In this document: positions 9,535-20,845 of the stretch, piece after piece
Layout: every line of letters starts with the position of its first letter
Position numbering within the stretch: position 1 is the first letter of the stretch
DNA from: Kappaphycus alvarezii
Taxonomy: Eukaryota > Rhodophyta > Florideophyceae > Gigartinales > Solieriaceae
DNA: 64,000 nt
Assembly (NCBI GenBank): GCA_002205965.3
Contig: NADL03000707.1
Coordinates: 108,894-172,893 of the forward strand
Direction: 5' to 3'
The notes under the pieces: model-generated
Told to the model about the DNA's origin: nothing
The model's database searches: none
What the model saw: the letters and a program-made list of their open reading frames with translations, nothing else
Translations under genes and position numbers: made by a program

Positions 9535-10330
9535 TCACAAAACAGGGGGGAACTTTTTCTGTAAAAGCATCCAATGGCTCCTATCCCAAGGTCATTGCAG
9601 CAAAAGGGCAGTGGGTATGCGTTGTGAGGTCATCAGAAGTTCATCGCGAGGCCAGCCAGGAGGCATACTGCAGTGGACATAACAGGCGCTGCAGCCTGCC
9701 TCTGCATATGGGCTGCTTGTGTACTTCCTCGGGATATCCCTGAACACGGCGTACGCATCCAGGTGCCGCCGCCCAAGTGTGGATGTAGGAAATAGTGCGG
9801 GCCTGGATCGGGTGAGGTTAGCGATGAACTCCTTGTACTTTCTGAACTTCGAAGTCCTTGCCGCATTCATCGATGTCAGTGGGTCAAAAGTAAGGACTTC
9901 TCTGTTCGCAGGAGCAATAGAGTTCACCCAGTTGACGTCGAAGTAGTCTACGCCCCCACCGCTTTCGATGGAGCGGATGTCCAGCCTGGTCCGATGTTGA
10001 CGGGCCTGACGAGGTTTCAGGACAAGATACTGGCCGTCTTAGCCATATGCGAGTCTAGCAGTGTCACCTGACAATCATACCTTGTAATGCGTTTTGGCCC
10101 GCGTGCGCAATGCATGAGATGTTCTCCGAGCACGTCGAGAGTTTCCGGGCAGTGGTTCCTCCTACATGATGTGCTTGGGGGGAGGAGCGGGGCTTGGCAG
10201 TAGTACTACAGCCACAGATTAAAACACAGGGAATCGATATGTGTTCTGAGACGCGGGCAGTGGGCGCAATGCATCCAGCACCTCGCTCCTGGAAGGGCCA
10301 TCGAGACCCGAAAAGCTCGGATCATAAAAC
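9535..10330 (-). mobile_element. Non-LTR retroelement family A, copy A5 (3' third, degenerate)
   Basis: Minus-strand frames give the post-RT motif AFRVSMALPGA (cf. FRASMALPGAKE in A4), then the finger (RNHCPETLDVLGEHLMHC), a decayed RLE region near 9950-10000, and the C-terminal block TFDPLTSMNAARTSKFRKY with LGRRHLDAYAVFRDI (9927-9592) and APVMSTAVCLLAGL. Multiple frameshifts are present. Copy 2 (59937-60720) carries further small indels. Confidence 0.75.
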
Positions 10331-10598
10331 TAATACTCCCATTTATCTGTATTGCTTGTCAATGCGTAAACGGCATTTTAATTTTCAGGAATAAATTTCT
10401 GAAATACTATTCTGTAATTTATCATACTATGTATTTCTCAATTTTTGCAGAATTCCGTTTTTGCTTAAACTCACGACTACTGCTTTCTGCCGTTCACTTC
10501 TTGCATAATATGCTGTACAAGCACAAAATTTTCACACATTCGTCTCCGCCAAAAGAATCCTCAACAACAACAAGAACAACATCAACAGCAACATCAGC
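10331..10598 (+). other. Probable 5' leader of family B element B1
   Basis: AT-rich to about 10540, then a CAA-rich leader (aacaacaacaagaacaacat, 10564-10583) directly before the ORF1 ATG at 10599. CAA-rich leaders are usually unstructured and allow efficient initiation. The true 5' end of the element cannot be fixed because no target duplication was found. Confidence 0.4.
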
Positions 10599-11978
10599 AT
10601 GCCGCCAGCTACGTACGCGTCAGTTGCGGCAGCGGCGTCGGTGAACGCCCCTGCCCCTGCACGACCCAGACTCGTCCAACTTCCTGAGACGGCCATCCCT
10701 GACCTCGAAGCCATCTCACCCCTGCCCGAGTCTGCATTGTCCTTGGCTGAAGCCCACATCATCGCCTCGGACCCCACCCGCCGATCTGATCCCCGCCGCC
10801 AACTGGCCGAGCGCATTGTCGCGCTGATCGGACCGGTCCAGACCCTCTGCCCCCGCACCGGGTCTCTCCCCACCCCGCCAAAGGAGGTGCTTGCTATCGG
10901 CATCGCCCCCTCCGTCGATCCCCGCCACTCCTTCCGCTCCTACGAGCAAGCACAGCGAGCCCTGTGCCGAGCCGCTGCCGACATCGACCTTCGCATGCCC
11001 TCTCACGTTATCTTGCCGCATTTCGGACCGTGGACACACGTTTTCATCCCGAAACCTTCCGCCCCCCGCTTCTGGCGCATCCTTGCCAACCTTCGACACA
11101 CTGTCAGCGCCCTTCAAATCACCCTCCGTCCCCCGGCCATAGTCGCTTCCGAACTGTCCGTGCGGGCAGCGGAAGGTGCCGCGGCCTTCCTTGCGAAAGA
11201 GAGCCGTGCTATCATGAGCCCGGGCGCCTCAAGCCCGCAAGGTGCTCCACTCGAATCACGTGAAGCACTCCGCAATGCCCTCGATGATGCCCGCCAGGCC
11301 CTTCGACAGGCCCTGGCAGACCGCCGCCAGGCCCCGCACACCGCCCAAGCCACCAACGTCCCCACCGCCGCCGACCCCTCCGACCCCACCGACCCCACCC
11401 CTGTCGTCCCTATGGAAGCCTCTTTTCCGACTGCCACCGCCGCCACCAACACCGACGCGTCTCCGACCAACACCGCCGCCTCTCCGACCACCACCGCCGC
11501 CCATCCGACCGCCACCGTCGCCTCTCCGGCCGCCGCCGCCGCCTTTCCGGCCGCCGCCGCCGCCTCTTCGACCGCCGCCGCCCAACACCCGCCCACCGCG
11601 CCCACACCGCCTGCCGGCCCTTCGGCCACTAAGGCTTCCTTGGTGCTGCCACCAAAGAAGCCCACCAACAAGCCCACCCCACGGCCCCGCGGCCGATCCC
11701 GCTCAACGACCCCTGCCAAAAGGCAAACCTCCGAATCATCGCGAGAAATTGCCGTGGCCCGCACTGTCGCCCTCCACCGTCCGCAACCCGACACCGCGGC
11801 ACTGACAGCATCGCCGGTTGCGCCGCCGACCGCTTCGAAGCCAGCTGGGATAGATGCCATGGTCTACATCCCAGCCGTTTCCCCGACAGCCCCGCCGCCC
11901 GCACACAACGTCACCCAAGAGGCCTCCGCACCCTCCCCGCCCACCGGTTTGCAGGGGAACACGGCGGTACCTCAGTAA
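10599..11978 (+). CDS. Family B retroelement ORF1 protein
   Basis: A 459-codon ORF, open in copy 1. The start is chosen at the first ATG (agcATGCC) after a CAA-rich leader. Residues 1-30 are Ala/Pro-rich. Residues about 35-215 form the only globular-looking part, with regular helices and many Arg/Leu (IGPVQTLCPRTGSLPTPPKE, HVILPHFGPWTHVFIPKP). 235-345 is Ala/Thr/Pro low complexity, 348-385 is strongly basic (KKPTNKPTPRPRGRSRS) and could bind nucleic acid, and the tail is Pro/Ala-rich. I see no CCHC knuckle or RRM motif. ORF2 follows after a 30-bp spacer, so this is the usual ORF1 place in a non-LTR element; an RNA-binding role is inferred from position and the basic block. GC is far above neighbouring DNA. 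Confidence 0.75.
   Translation: MPPATYASVAAAASVNAPAPARPRLVQLPETAIPDLEAISPLPESALSLAEAHIIASDPTRRSDPRRQLAERIVALIGPVQTLCPRTGSLPTPPKEVLAIGIAPSVDPRHSFRSYEQAQRALCRAAADIDLRMPSHVILPHFGPWTHVFIPKPSAPRFWRILANLRHTVSALQITLRPPAIVASELSVRAAEGAAAFLAKESRAIMSPGASSPQGAPLESREALRNALDDARQALRQALADRRQAPHTAQATNVPTAADPSDPTDPTPVVPMEASFPTATAATNTDASPTNTAASPTTTAAHPTATVASPAAAAAFPAAAAASSTAAAQHPPTAPTPPAGPSATKASLVLPPKKPTNKPTPRPRGRSRSTTPAKRQTSESSREIAVARTVALHRPQPDTAALTASPVAPPTASKPAGIDAMVYIPAVSPTAPPPAHNVTQEASAPSPPTGLQGNTAVPQ
11360..11590 (+). repeat. GC-rich low-complexity ACC/GCC tract in ORF1
   Basis: Imperfect repeats of ccgaccnccaccgccgcc encode Ala/Thr/Ser/Pro runs. The tract generates long shadow ORFs on the other strand (Gly/Arg-rich) that are not genes. 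It is identical in copy 2 at 61745-61975. Confidence 0.8.
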
Positions 11979-12008
11979 GCCACCCCCCCCGACTGCCACC
12001 AACCCAAC

Positions 12009-15000
12009 ATGGAAGAGACCCACAATCAATCTTCCCTTCCCACCCCTGAAGAGGTTCTTCGCACCCCATACCGCGAAGCCGACATCTTTCAGGACATCCC
12101 GTTCCCATGCCTCAAGCCCTTCATCCTCTTGTTTATTAAGCTGGTCCGTGCCGCGGCGAATGCTCGCGGCGACGACGCAACGTACCGCGCTTTCCTCCAC
12201 CTCCACATGCTCCCCACCGGGTCATGCGTCGGACCCTCCGCGGTGAGGACGGTTGGCAGCATCCGAAGGGCCAACGTGACGCGCTGAGTTCTCGCATTCG
12301 GCGGGCTCATACCACCAGGGAGTGGGCCGCCCTTTGGTCAGAAGCGATGCAGGCACACCACGCCCGAACTGAGTGGACCGAGCAGCACCGCCCCTTGCCT
12401 GCGTCCAGCAGCACGCGCCGAGCACGCCGCGCGCAAGTGCTGTGCGCCGATGCCCGCTACGCCAAGGCTATGCGGTCCCTTCACAACGCACCGCTGGCGG
12501 ATGTCAACGACCCGCGGACCATCCAATCGCTTTGCACCCTACACCCACAGCCGCGGTGCCCTATCGCACCGCTGCCGGCTGACAGCCTCCCACCTCCTCC
12601 AGCTGTCACACCGGATGCCGTCGAGTTAGCAGCCCGCCGTATCTCTCGTGATACGTCTGCTGGCCCTGACCGCACGCCGTCGCGTTGGTTTCACCTCCTA
12701 GTCAAGACACCAATCAGCCCAGAAGCCGGAGTCACGGGCAAGGGGGTCCTCACCCAGCTCGTCACGCGGATCGCCGAGGGCGACCTGCCGTGCTCTGTAC
12801 TGCCGCTTGTAGCTGCCGCTACGCTGCTGCCCATCCAGCCAAAGCCTGGCAAGATCCGGCCCATCGCCGTCGGGTCGGTACTCCGTCGTCTGGTCACGAA
12901 GACGCTGCTCCCAGCAGCAATCGACGATACTCGCGCCTTCCTAGCCCCGTTCCAATTGGCAAACGGGATCAGGGCTGGAATGGACGCAATCGTCCACGAC
13001 ACGCGCACGCTGCTCCGTCGGTTCTCCCGCCGCTGCGACACTGCCACGGTCCTTGTTGACGCGCACAACGCCTTCAATCTCGTTGATCGCCAGTCAATGT
13101 TGGACCGATTGCCCTCGCTAGCACCGGGCCTTGCCCGGTTCGTCAATATGATATACGGCCGTACGCAGCCGCAACTGATGGTGCCGAACCGTCACAGAAC
13201 CATAATACAAAGTGCACAAGGGACCCAACAAGGCGACCCGGCCAGCATGCTCCTGTTCTCCCTAACCATCCAGCCGCTCAGCCGCCGGATCGCCGCAGAG
13301 ACAGGTGTAGTCATGAACCACTGGTATGCCGACGACGGGACGCTAATGGGGTCTCTCCCCGAGCTCCGAAAAGCGCTCCGCTTACTCCGTGACGAGGGAC
13401 CCACATACGGCCTGCACCTCAACGCCGCAAAAACACGCGTTTTCTGGCCAACTGTCCCGCGGCCAGAACGCGAGGCGTTCCTCCGCGAGTTCCGCCTTGC
13501 AGAGTGCTCCTCCGACGGGTTTGAACTACTGGGGCTCCAATTGGCAACCGCCGGTTCACTCAAGCGTTCCTGCACGGCAAGACCGACACTTGCCGCCGCA
13601 CCCTCGAGTTGCTGCGCAAGGTTGACGACCCTCGGGCCCGCTTCCACATGAACCGCCTGTGCGCGTCTGCCTGCCTCGTGGAGCACGCTTTCAAGCTCGC
13701 TGAGCCGATGGACGCCCGTTCGGCTGCCGAGGCTTTCGACACCCAGCAGCGTTCGTTTTTCTCGGAGCTACATGGAGTAACGCTGACCGATAAAGCGTGG
13801 TCCCAGGCTACCTTGCCCTTCCGACATAGTGGTCTCGGTTTCACGCTACTCGAGCCATTCCTTCATGGTGCTGTTGCCTCAAGCCTCATCGACGCGGCAC
13901 CTGCTCGCGTCAGGACTGGGACTCACATCGGGCCGCGCTCCATTACCCTCACCGGAATCCGCTTCCGCCACGACAAGAATTTTTTCCTTTGCCAAGCCGC
14001 CATCCCTATGCACGAGTTTGTGCTCCGCATCCCCGGCCTTCCATACTCTGTTGACCTGGGCTCCTTTGACCCGCTTCCCCTATCTGCAGCGCACACCCGC
14101 GTCCAAGCCTACCTAAAGGGTGTGCAGCAGGAGGCTCGGGCCAAGGTACACTGGGCCGACGAGGTATGGGCTCGCTGCCCGAATCCCGATGACCACACCG
14201 CCGCCGCAGCGCGGGACCGGATCCGCGGCCTCGCATTCCGCAAAGGCCCTGGCGCCGCCTTCCTGTTCGCACATCCCTCCGCCGACACGGAAGTGTCTGC
14301 CGTACACTGGAAGATCATGATACGACGTTTCCTCGGGCTGTCTGTTTATGACGACTCGCTTCCCCGGAACGGCGAGCATTGTAAACGCCCTATGGACAGC
14401 TTGGGAGATCACGCAGTCGACCTGTGCCCCTCTGGATTCGGTCGCAAACACCGGCATGACTCGTTACGCAACGTCATCGCCGGCCGTATCGCCCGCGCAG
14501 CAGGCTTAGACTGCCAGTTGGAGGTCCCACTCCTCGTCCCAGGAACTGAACTACGACCCGCTGACATCCTTGTCCACCCACCGGTTGCCCCCGACGGCAA
14601 CGCGGTCCGCCCCATTGCCTGTGATGTCACCATCGTCTCTCCGTTCAAGGACAACGTAAGATCAAGGGCCACCCGCGAAATGGGCGGTGCCGCTGCCATC
14701 GCTCACCGCAACAAGGTTACGGACCTGGAGCGAAAACTTTCGCGGCGTCTGCCACCGCCCTCAGACAACCCGACCCAGGCCCCCAATTTCGAGTTCCAAC
14801 CGCTGGCGTTTGATTCTCTGGGGTCACCTTCTCCTGCCACCTTCCTCTTCATAGAGGGTCTTCTGCCGCGTATCGCGGAGAAGTTCAGCACTCCTGTCGG
14901 AGTGATTCGCACGCGCGTGTTGAGCCGCATCAGTTGCACTATCTGGTCGTTAGTTGCGCAAGCTATTTTTTCGCGCATGTCGCTGCACGTGGACGACGTG

Positions 15001-15021
15001 GAACATCCTGTTAGCTCTTAG
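12009..15021 (+). pseudogene. Family B retroelement ORF2: reverse transcriptase plus RLE endonuclease (two frameshifts in copy 1)
   Basis: About 1004 codons from ATG 12009 to the stop at 15021, split into frames 12009-12220, 12224-13530 and 13535-15021 by two single-base losses in G-runs (12219-12221, 13531-13534); copy 2 is in frame at both places. Domains: N-terminal domain (aa 1-190), then RT with PGKIRPIAVGSVLRRLV, motif A VLVDAHNAFN (Asp 13059-13061), motif B QGTQQGDPAS, catalytic YADD at 13325-13336, motif D LHLNAAKTRVFWP. C-terminally comes a finger with Cys 14380, His 14410, Cys 14425 and RHD, then the RLE core RPADI (Asp 14563-14565) and CDVTIVSPFK (Asp 14623-14625). All catalytic residues are present. 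It would copy element RNA at a nicked chromosomal target. The first finger Cys seems replaced by His in GEHC. Confidence 0.85.
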
Positions 15022-15060
15022 CTAGCAATATAGTCGGATCCTGCAGCGGACACCTGTTAT

Positions 15061-15990
15061 ACTAATGCCATACAGTAAATTGAAATAAATTATTAGTGTA
15101 TATAGGACCATTTTCGTCATATGAGGACATAGTTTATGGCTAATTTTTTAAGTAAAATTACTATTTTTCTGTCGGTTTTGCTAACCTATAGTTTCAGCAG
15201 GAGTGAAGCTTCATCAAAACAACCTTTTCGGTGATTTTAGTGCTAGTCAGGGTAGGAACTATAATCCACATGATAACTTTGGATAGTAACGAAAATTTGC
15301 CACATTTCGTCTTGGAGTTAAATGCGTTAGCCAAGCGGGTGTAGAGTCGAAGCCACTGAGCACCTCATTACTGTAATTCTATGTTTTTGGCAAATTGGAT
15401 TGCAAATCAAATGTTTGAAAAAAGATTAATGCAAACCACCACAGCATTTAAATACTGACATGCAATGCAACCTGTGTTATTTTCACTCTTGGTGGGCTCT
15501 GACCTTTTGGTCGTAGCAATGCAAGGCTGCCGAGAGCAAATCGAAGAACGTCTTGCGAGGACGCATCGTCCCCTGGAAAGGAAAAAGGGCGAGGATTCCG
15601 TGCAGAGTAAAAAATGGGCAGTGATGTGCTACCGCCATGAATGCGGAATAGAACCGCATGGTTCTAGCCGAATAGGGGGCCACTCTTGAGGCCCAGTTGA
15701 AACAGAAAGAAAACTCTCTCAGTTGAGAGAGTCTAGCCGCTAGAGTGACCGACCAACAAAACAACCCTTTACGGAGCGGGGCTTGTGAGTGAGTCAAGGT
15801 GTGCAGCGGCGAGCCGGGCAGCAAAAAACATTCATTGACGACGAGTAGGATATAGGTTACTCAAATTATGCATCATTCGAGTTCCCAGCCGGAGGACCCA
15901 CATACCCACCAGCAACATTCAATCCTCGTGATGTTAACTGGACTCAATAATGGGCATGCCGAGCCGTTAAAATATATCGCTACAAATAGA
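15061..15990. other. Non-coding interval
   Basis: Moderately AT-rich. Small ORFs (15465-15689 on plus, 15483-15824 on minus) overlap each other and resemble nothing I know. No element ends recognised. Confidence 0.5.
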
Positions 15991-18900
15991 GCTTCAGGAA
16001 GCCACAATGCTTCTGAATGCGGGGGCCTGGTGTGAGAGAAGCATGCTGGGATTAAATCTTGCTCGCGAACTACTGTCGGCTAGTGGACTCGGAAACCATA
16101 CGCTCACAGAACTATTCGATTTGGGTCTATTTCAATGGATGCTCTGTATGAGGCGCTACGTGAAATTAGGGAATATATTGGATACAGGGCCGTTGATGCG
16201 ACGGGTACAAATCATTTGGATAGAATGACCGCAGCAGACAAATTCTCTAACCTTACGAGGCCTCTACAACGTAAGCACCGGAGGTTCCTAACTACTAAGC
16301 TGGTTAAAGACGAGACGAAACTCATTGCTGGTAAACATGCAGGAAACAACGTCAAAGGTGATCGGAACAACGGAAATGTGAGCAAGGTAAACAGCCAATC
16401 AGATGCTGCACAAGATGCAAACAAATATAATGCAAAGATTACTAAGAAATTTAACAACAGATCCCCGGGCCACCCTTCGAGGGGATCGTCCAGTCAGTCA
16501 TACAAAGGGAACGAGGAAAGACAGGCGCAGCCAAAGGAGCGGACACTGGCGACGGAAATTGAGTCCCGGACCTCATATCCAGTGTACAGTAGGATCCCTA
16601 CTATGCACCTTTGGCCAGGATTTTGGACTAATGGGAAGGTACAACAATGAAGATGGTGATGTTGTGGAGAGGAACCCAAGCATCAGCCAATTTTTGGTGG
16701 CAAGAATTAGAGTGCGACCACAGAGAGCGGGAAGCCCTGAAGTATGGGACCCTGGATCCACCAGAGATGACGGGGGAACCATTCCATCATGTCCCCAGAG
16801 TCTCACCCGACTGGAAATCAGAGGAACAAAGTTTCGCAGCAGAAACGATACAAAAGAGATTGAACGTACGAATATGACTACTCCCGAGATACAGGCCGCA
16901 AATTAAGTGTACACGAAATTTATTTTTTAGGTTTCTTCCGGAAAGATGCGAGCGATGGCGGCATTACAAAATCTCTCTGCCCACTTGCACCAGAGGCACA
17001 AAAGTATTTCTACGCTCAAATCTTTTGCAGCCGAACTAATAGAGAAAGACCATATGATCTCGTTCGATCTATGTAAAGGAGGGATACAATTATTCCAGGA
17101 CTCACCCCTCGATGGGAAAATATTTTATGGTAAAGTCTGGGACACGCTATTTCGAGTATATTGCACTACCTTTCGGGTAGAGATTGATCGGATATTGGTT
17201 CTTACGGCTGACAACTCGCTTGTGGAGTCATTTCAGATACCGTTTTCGGTGGATATTATTAGACTAAATAGACGAAATACTGATTTGTTCTAGCTGAGGA
17301 CGACACTTCCGAGCCCGAGACTGTACAAAAGCTACTTTAACCATCGCCCGACTTTTGAAACGACATGGTCTGAGGCTTCACCCGGAAAAGGGATTGCTTG
17401 GTTCTGGTACGACCGGGATGGAACACCTGGGACTGACTTTAGACACCGTGCATATGACTTCCACAGTGCCAAACCACAAAAGTGGAGCGAGTGGAGGAGT
17501 TGGCCAAATTTATTCCAAATCGCGTCAGTCGGAAACGAAGGTTGGTGGAGATTACTCGTCTGTGATCTTTTGCTATGCTATGTCAAAGTCTCTGCCTTGG
17601 CGTCCCCGACACACGTTACCGCTTACGTACAATGTACGAAGCAATTGGAAGCACGAAATTGCCAACTGCCGCGCTGAAGGGAGCCTCAATCCGCTCAATC
17701 ATATGGTGCGCAAGGTTGAGACAGAAACTGACATCGAGGTCTACTGTTCAAGCAAACAAGACGATAGTGGCCACCATCCATACGGGCTCGTCCAGCTGGG
17801 GCTGGGGAGCAACTATGTTCCAAGGAGGGTAATCCCCAGGAACCAAAGGGGGATACGAAGTGTCAGGCTTTTGGCTCCCCCAGATTCGAGATTCCTATCA
17901 TATCACATAGAAACAGTTACCTACAATAAGGGAATATCTTCAGGAGCTCAAAGGTTTCATACGGACGAACGAGGACGAGGCGGTACGCATATACACGGAC
18001 AACACCTGCGCCATGTTCACTGTAAACCAGATGGTATAAAAGTCGAGGCGTTTAATGAGAGAAATTCGGAAGCTGCACGCATTCCTGTGGAGAAGCCGGT
18101 TAACTCTGGATGTCAAATACATACCAAGAGATTTAAATCTTTATGTGGATAGACTTTCAAGACGCCGCAGAATCTTGGGTTATTATCCGAACACTAAGGG
18201 AATAATACCCGACAGCTCCTGAGTCGGCATGGCGGAGTCGGACTATTCCAGGAATTAGCAGAAGAATATCCTAATCAGATTTCACCTGGAGCTAATACCA
18301 TCAGCGATACGGAAATCATTTGTAGATGGTTTCAGAGGGCCCATGCTGTTACTTTAGTGGCCCATGCGGATGTGGTGGTCTGCCCTCCCAGGCCAAGCAC
18401 AGTACTTACATCAGGCGAGACCAAATATAGGGCCAAATACTCGAGAATAGACAGTGGCATGCGCGCATTCCGGAGAGATGCATCAATGTGTTCAATCAAA
18501 AACGGAATCAAACGTAATCTCCTGGCTGCGGATGTGACCGAATCTTGTCAGGTTGGAACCAACCTAGTCATGGCTGGATGGGAAAAAAATACTTGTAAAC
18601 ACTACGACAGCAAGTGGTTTAAGTTTGTGAGATCTGCAATCAAGATGGCAGAAATCTGCTGACAGCAGATGAAGTCGATGTTGTAGCATACATAGGTTGG
18701 TTATTCCAGGGTGGAAGAGTTGGACCGAGCTCGATTGTCATCTACGTCTCAGCCATAAATTCTACATATAGGGAAATGGGGTTTTCAGCTCCGGCAATTG
18801 GCAATCGTGTGCTAATGGCCGCTAAGGATACATTCGAAATCGGAACAAAGTTGATAAGACATTGTCTTGAGTTCCTATGCAAATCAAAGATATAAATAAG

Positions 18901-19110
18901 GTATTATATGCAGGTATTAGGGCCATCAATGAGAATGATTAACATCTTGCGCCAGCGTCTACAGCCCAGGTACTACAGTTCTTTATTTTTAGAAGGCCTG
19001 GTATCCCGGCTGCTTTCGAGATGGAATGGATCGAGCGCCTCTGGAGAGATTCATTTGTTTACACCATATCAGCTCTTATTATCGGCCAAAAGAATAGAAT
19101 TCGCGGTACG
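15990..19110 (+). mobile_element. DIRS-type (tyrosine recombinase) retroelement relic
   Basis: Plus-strand fragments in DIRS order. 16135-16650 is gag-like, hydrophilic and basic. 16946-17293 is RT with KDHMISFDLCKGG, the DIRS-type first Asp motif. 17320-17465 gives LLKRHGLRLHPEKGLLGSGT then EHLGLTLDTVHMTSTVP. 17755-17830 gives SSSWGWGATMFQGG, the RNase H entry. 17900-18170 gives YTDNTCAMFTVNQM and KYIPRDLNLYVDRLSR, the RNase H end. 18540-18830 is the recombinase N-terminal region (AGWEKNTCKHYDSKWFKFV, then AYIGWLFQGGRVGPSSIVIY). Stops and frameshifts throughout; the YxDD box and recombinase catalytic Arg/His/Tyr were not identified. No long terminal repeats were found, in keeping with split or inverted DIRS termini or with their loss. 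Confidence 0.82.
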
Positions 19111-19620
19111 CTAAGATTAGAAAGGTCGAGAAATGCAAAACGGTCTGTTCCTCCTCTCCACAGACTTTTACATATATCGTGAAACGGATACACAATCGAT
19201 GTTGCATTCTTACCTCGTTCTACAACCGCTTATTGGAGATATCGCCGCTTGCCAAGCTGATATCCATTCTCGCATCTCTTCCGCGTGTCCTCTTCGTGAA
19301 CGGCTATCCACCCTCCGAGACCCCCAACTCGCTTACTACATCCTTCGCTACTGTGTCCGGGCTAGGCAGCGGCGGATCAAAGGAGATACTTGGGCCTCCT
19401 GTGGTAATTTACAGTTCTGGACTGGACGGAGAGCGATCGCTGGAGTAGTAAGCCCGGAGAAAAGGCGAGCATGAAGCATGTTGTGACGTAATGTTTGTAA
19501 GACATTGTCAGCTATTTCAAGTCCTAAATAAATGAGTTGCGGACTAGTAGATGGGAATGTGAAGAGCGGTCAGCCCCTGCCTCAAGATTTCAAGTACATG
19601 TACACTACTACACAAACTGA
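19111..19620 (+). other. Interval downstream of the DIRS relic
   Basis: Two overlapping plus ORFs (19133-19474, 19179-19448). The second ends in SGLGSGGSKEIL...GLDGERSLE, which could be a remnant of the recombinase H-x-x-R region (LRSGGA-like), but I would not insist. Otherwise nothing seen. Confidence 0.25.
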
Positions 19621-19624
19621 CTAG

Positions 19625-20400
19625 GTATCAGCCAGCCTACGCAAAACAGGTAGCGAAGTGTCGGAGCTCCTATTGAGGGGAGGAACCGCGAAGGGAAGCA
19701 GCGAAGAAAGCACGGCGGCGAGAAACACCATTGCTGTCGTCGCCGAAGGCGCCATAGATATCAATCCCGACCGGGGAGAGGAGGATATCGTTTTGGATGC
19801 AGTAACTGCCGTAATGAAGATGTTTCTAACGCTCTGCCAGTGTCGCAGCAGCGCCTGCGGTAACCGTACTTGGCGAGGTGTGGCGGAGTGCAGAGGGGTG
19901 GGCAACAGTAATGTCGACAGCGATATCGGTACTGGGAAGCCCATATGCAGCGGTAATGTAAATGTCTATTTGTATCGCAAGGGACTCCGAATACCCAGGC
20001 GAGTTGGGAACCTGGTAGAGGAGCTGTTGCTCGACGAGGTCGACGATCCCAACTTCCTTGTAGTAGCGGGCAAGAACGTTGCGGAGGATGTGATGCCGAC
20101 GAGTCATTTCGTGTTGGTATTTGCAGGTCAACCCGTGTTGGCCGCTTGGATCTAAGACGGGTGCGACGTCGACCGAGCGCCGGTCCGCAGACCGCACAGT
20201 GAGTAGATCCAGGGAATAGCGCGATGCAGAGACGGAGAGCCAGAGCCACTTCCCACGCAGAAGAGCACATGTATGTACCGCGGTGGGGGTGAGGAAGTGA
20301 AGAGAAAACAGAGGAGTCGGAGGATGTGCGGATGGAGAGGAGCCTTGCTCGGTCGTGTGCTGCGGCGGACAAGAACAAACAATCGGACTTCGATAGCATG
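19625..20400 (-). mobile_element. Non-LTR retroelement family C, copy C1 (3' end)
   Basis: On the minus strand, 20197-19826 encodes the end of a finger (GQHGLTCKYQ, then RRHHILRNVLARYY), the endonuclease-like region with PSTDIAVDITVAHPSA, and the terminal block KHLHYGSYCIQNDILLSP followed by VGIDIYGAFGDD and RRRAFFAASLRGSSPQ. This finger / D-V-T / terminal DIYGALG plan differs from families A and B and recurs at 36640 and 38580. Stops appear near 19650. Only the last quarter of an ORF2 is present. Confidence 0.75.
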
Positions 20401-20542
20401 AGAGTTCAGTTATGATCGCAGACTGGAGCCTTTCGCCGGGGACCGGCGATAAACAACGCCAGAAAAGAGCTGTAGCTGTAGGCGACGAAGAAAGCTGCGG
20501 CTGGCGGGTGGATAAGAGCGAGATGGAGGACCGAGTAGTCTT

Positions 20543-20845
20543 ATCCCGCAGTTAAAAACTCAAACCCCTGTTGAAGGCCTATGATAGACTCAATTGAAGA
20601 CATACGAGGGCTACAGTAGCATGGGACCTTCTTTTTCTATCCTTGCATTTTGCTCTTTTATCAAGAACAATTCATTTCATCTGAAACTTTCGGAGCCTCG
20701 CGCGTTGCCTCTTCCACTTGATACTGCGATTCCGGACAGTGCAAAAGCATTTTTCGTTGCAATAGCCTGAATCTACCTCTCACGACATACTTACATCAAT
20801 TCCCCACCCCCTAGTTGACCACGTAGACGGATGGCAAGTCGAAAC
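20543..20845. repeat. Family E 3' flank, copy at E2
   Basis: From cccgcagtt at 20545 the sequence matches 49832 onward (gaagacatacgagggc, cagtagcatgggaccttc) up to the gene end, with scattered changes. The duplicated unit therefore includes about 300 bp 3' of the gene, not just coding sequence. Confidence 0.8.

Larger units (their letters stand above)
1..13616 (+). repeat. 50.4-kb-period direct repeat, copy 1
   Basis: Base 1 matches base 50422 and the match continues, collinear and in the same orientation, to the window end (64000 corresponds to about 13616). The offset drifts from 50421 to about 50384, so copy 2 is about 37 bp shorter over this stretch. Substitutions are sparse. Most differences are 1-bp changes in homopolymers, with a few 5-8-bp indels around 6970, 8890, 9105, 10020 and 10075. 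Either this is a recent tandem duplication with a unit of 50.42 kb, or the same locus assembled twice (two haplotypes, or overlapping ends of a circular molecule). The sequence cannot decide. The left end is cut by the window. Confidence 0.95.
10560..15060 (+). mobile_element. Family B non-LTR retroelement B1, near full length
   Basis: Leader, ORF1, 30-bp spacer, ORF2 and a short 3' end form one GC-rich block. After the ORF2 stop, about 35 bp (tagcaatatagtcggatcctgcag) resemble the bases after the stop of the deleted derivative at 29063 (gtatagttaggacgtgcgcag), which supports a short 3' UTR ending near 15055. No poly(A). No convincing target duplication was found. Confidence 0.75.

Noticed and set aside
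11114..11860. Long Gly/Val/Ala- and Gly/Arg-rich ORFs on the minus strand
   Set aside because: Antisense shadows of the low-complexity, GC-rich ORF1; no independent motif.
19179..19448. Catalytic end of the DIRS recombinase
   Set aside because: GLGSGGSKEI vaguely recalls the HSLRSGGA motif, but the expected His, Arg and Tyr could not be placed.
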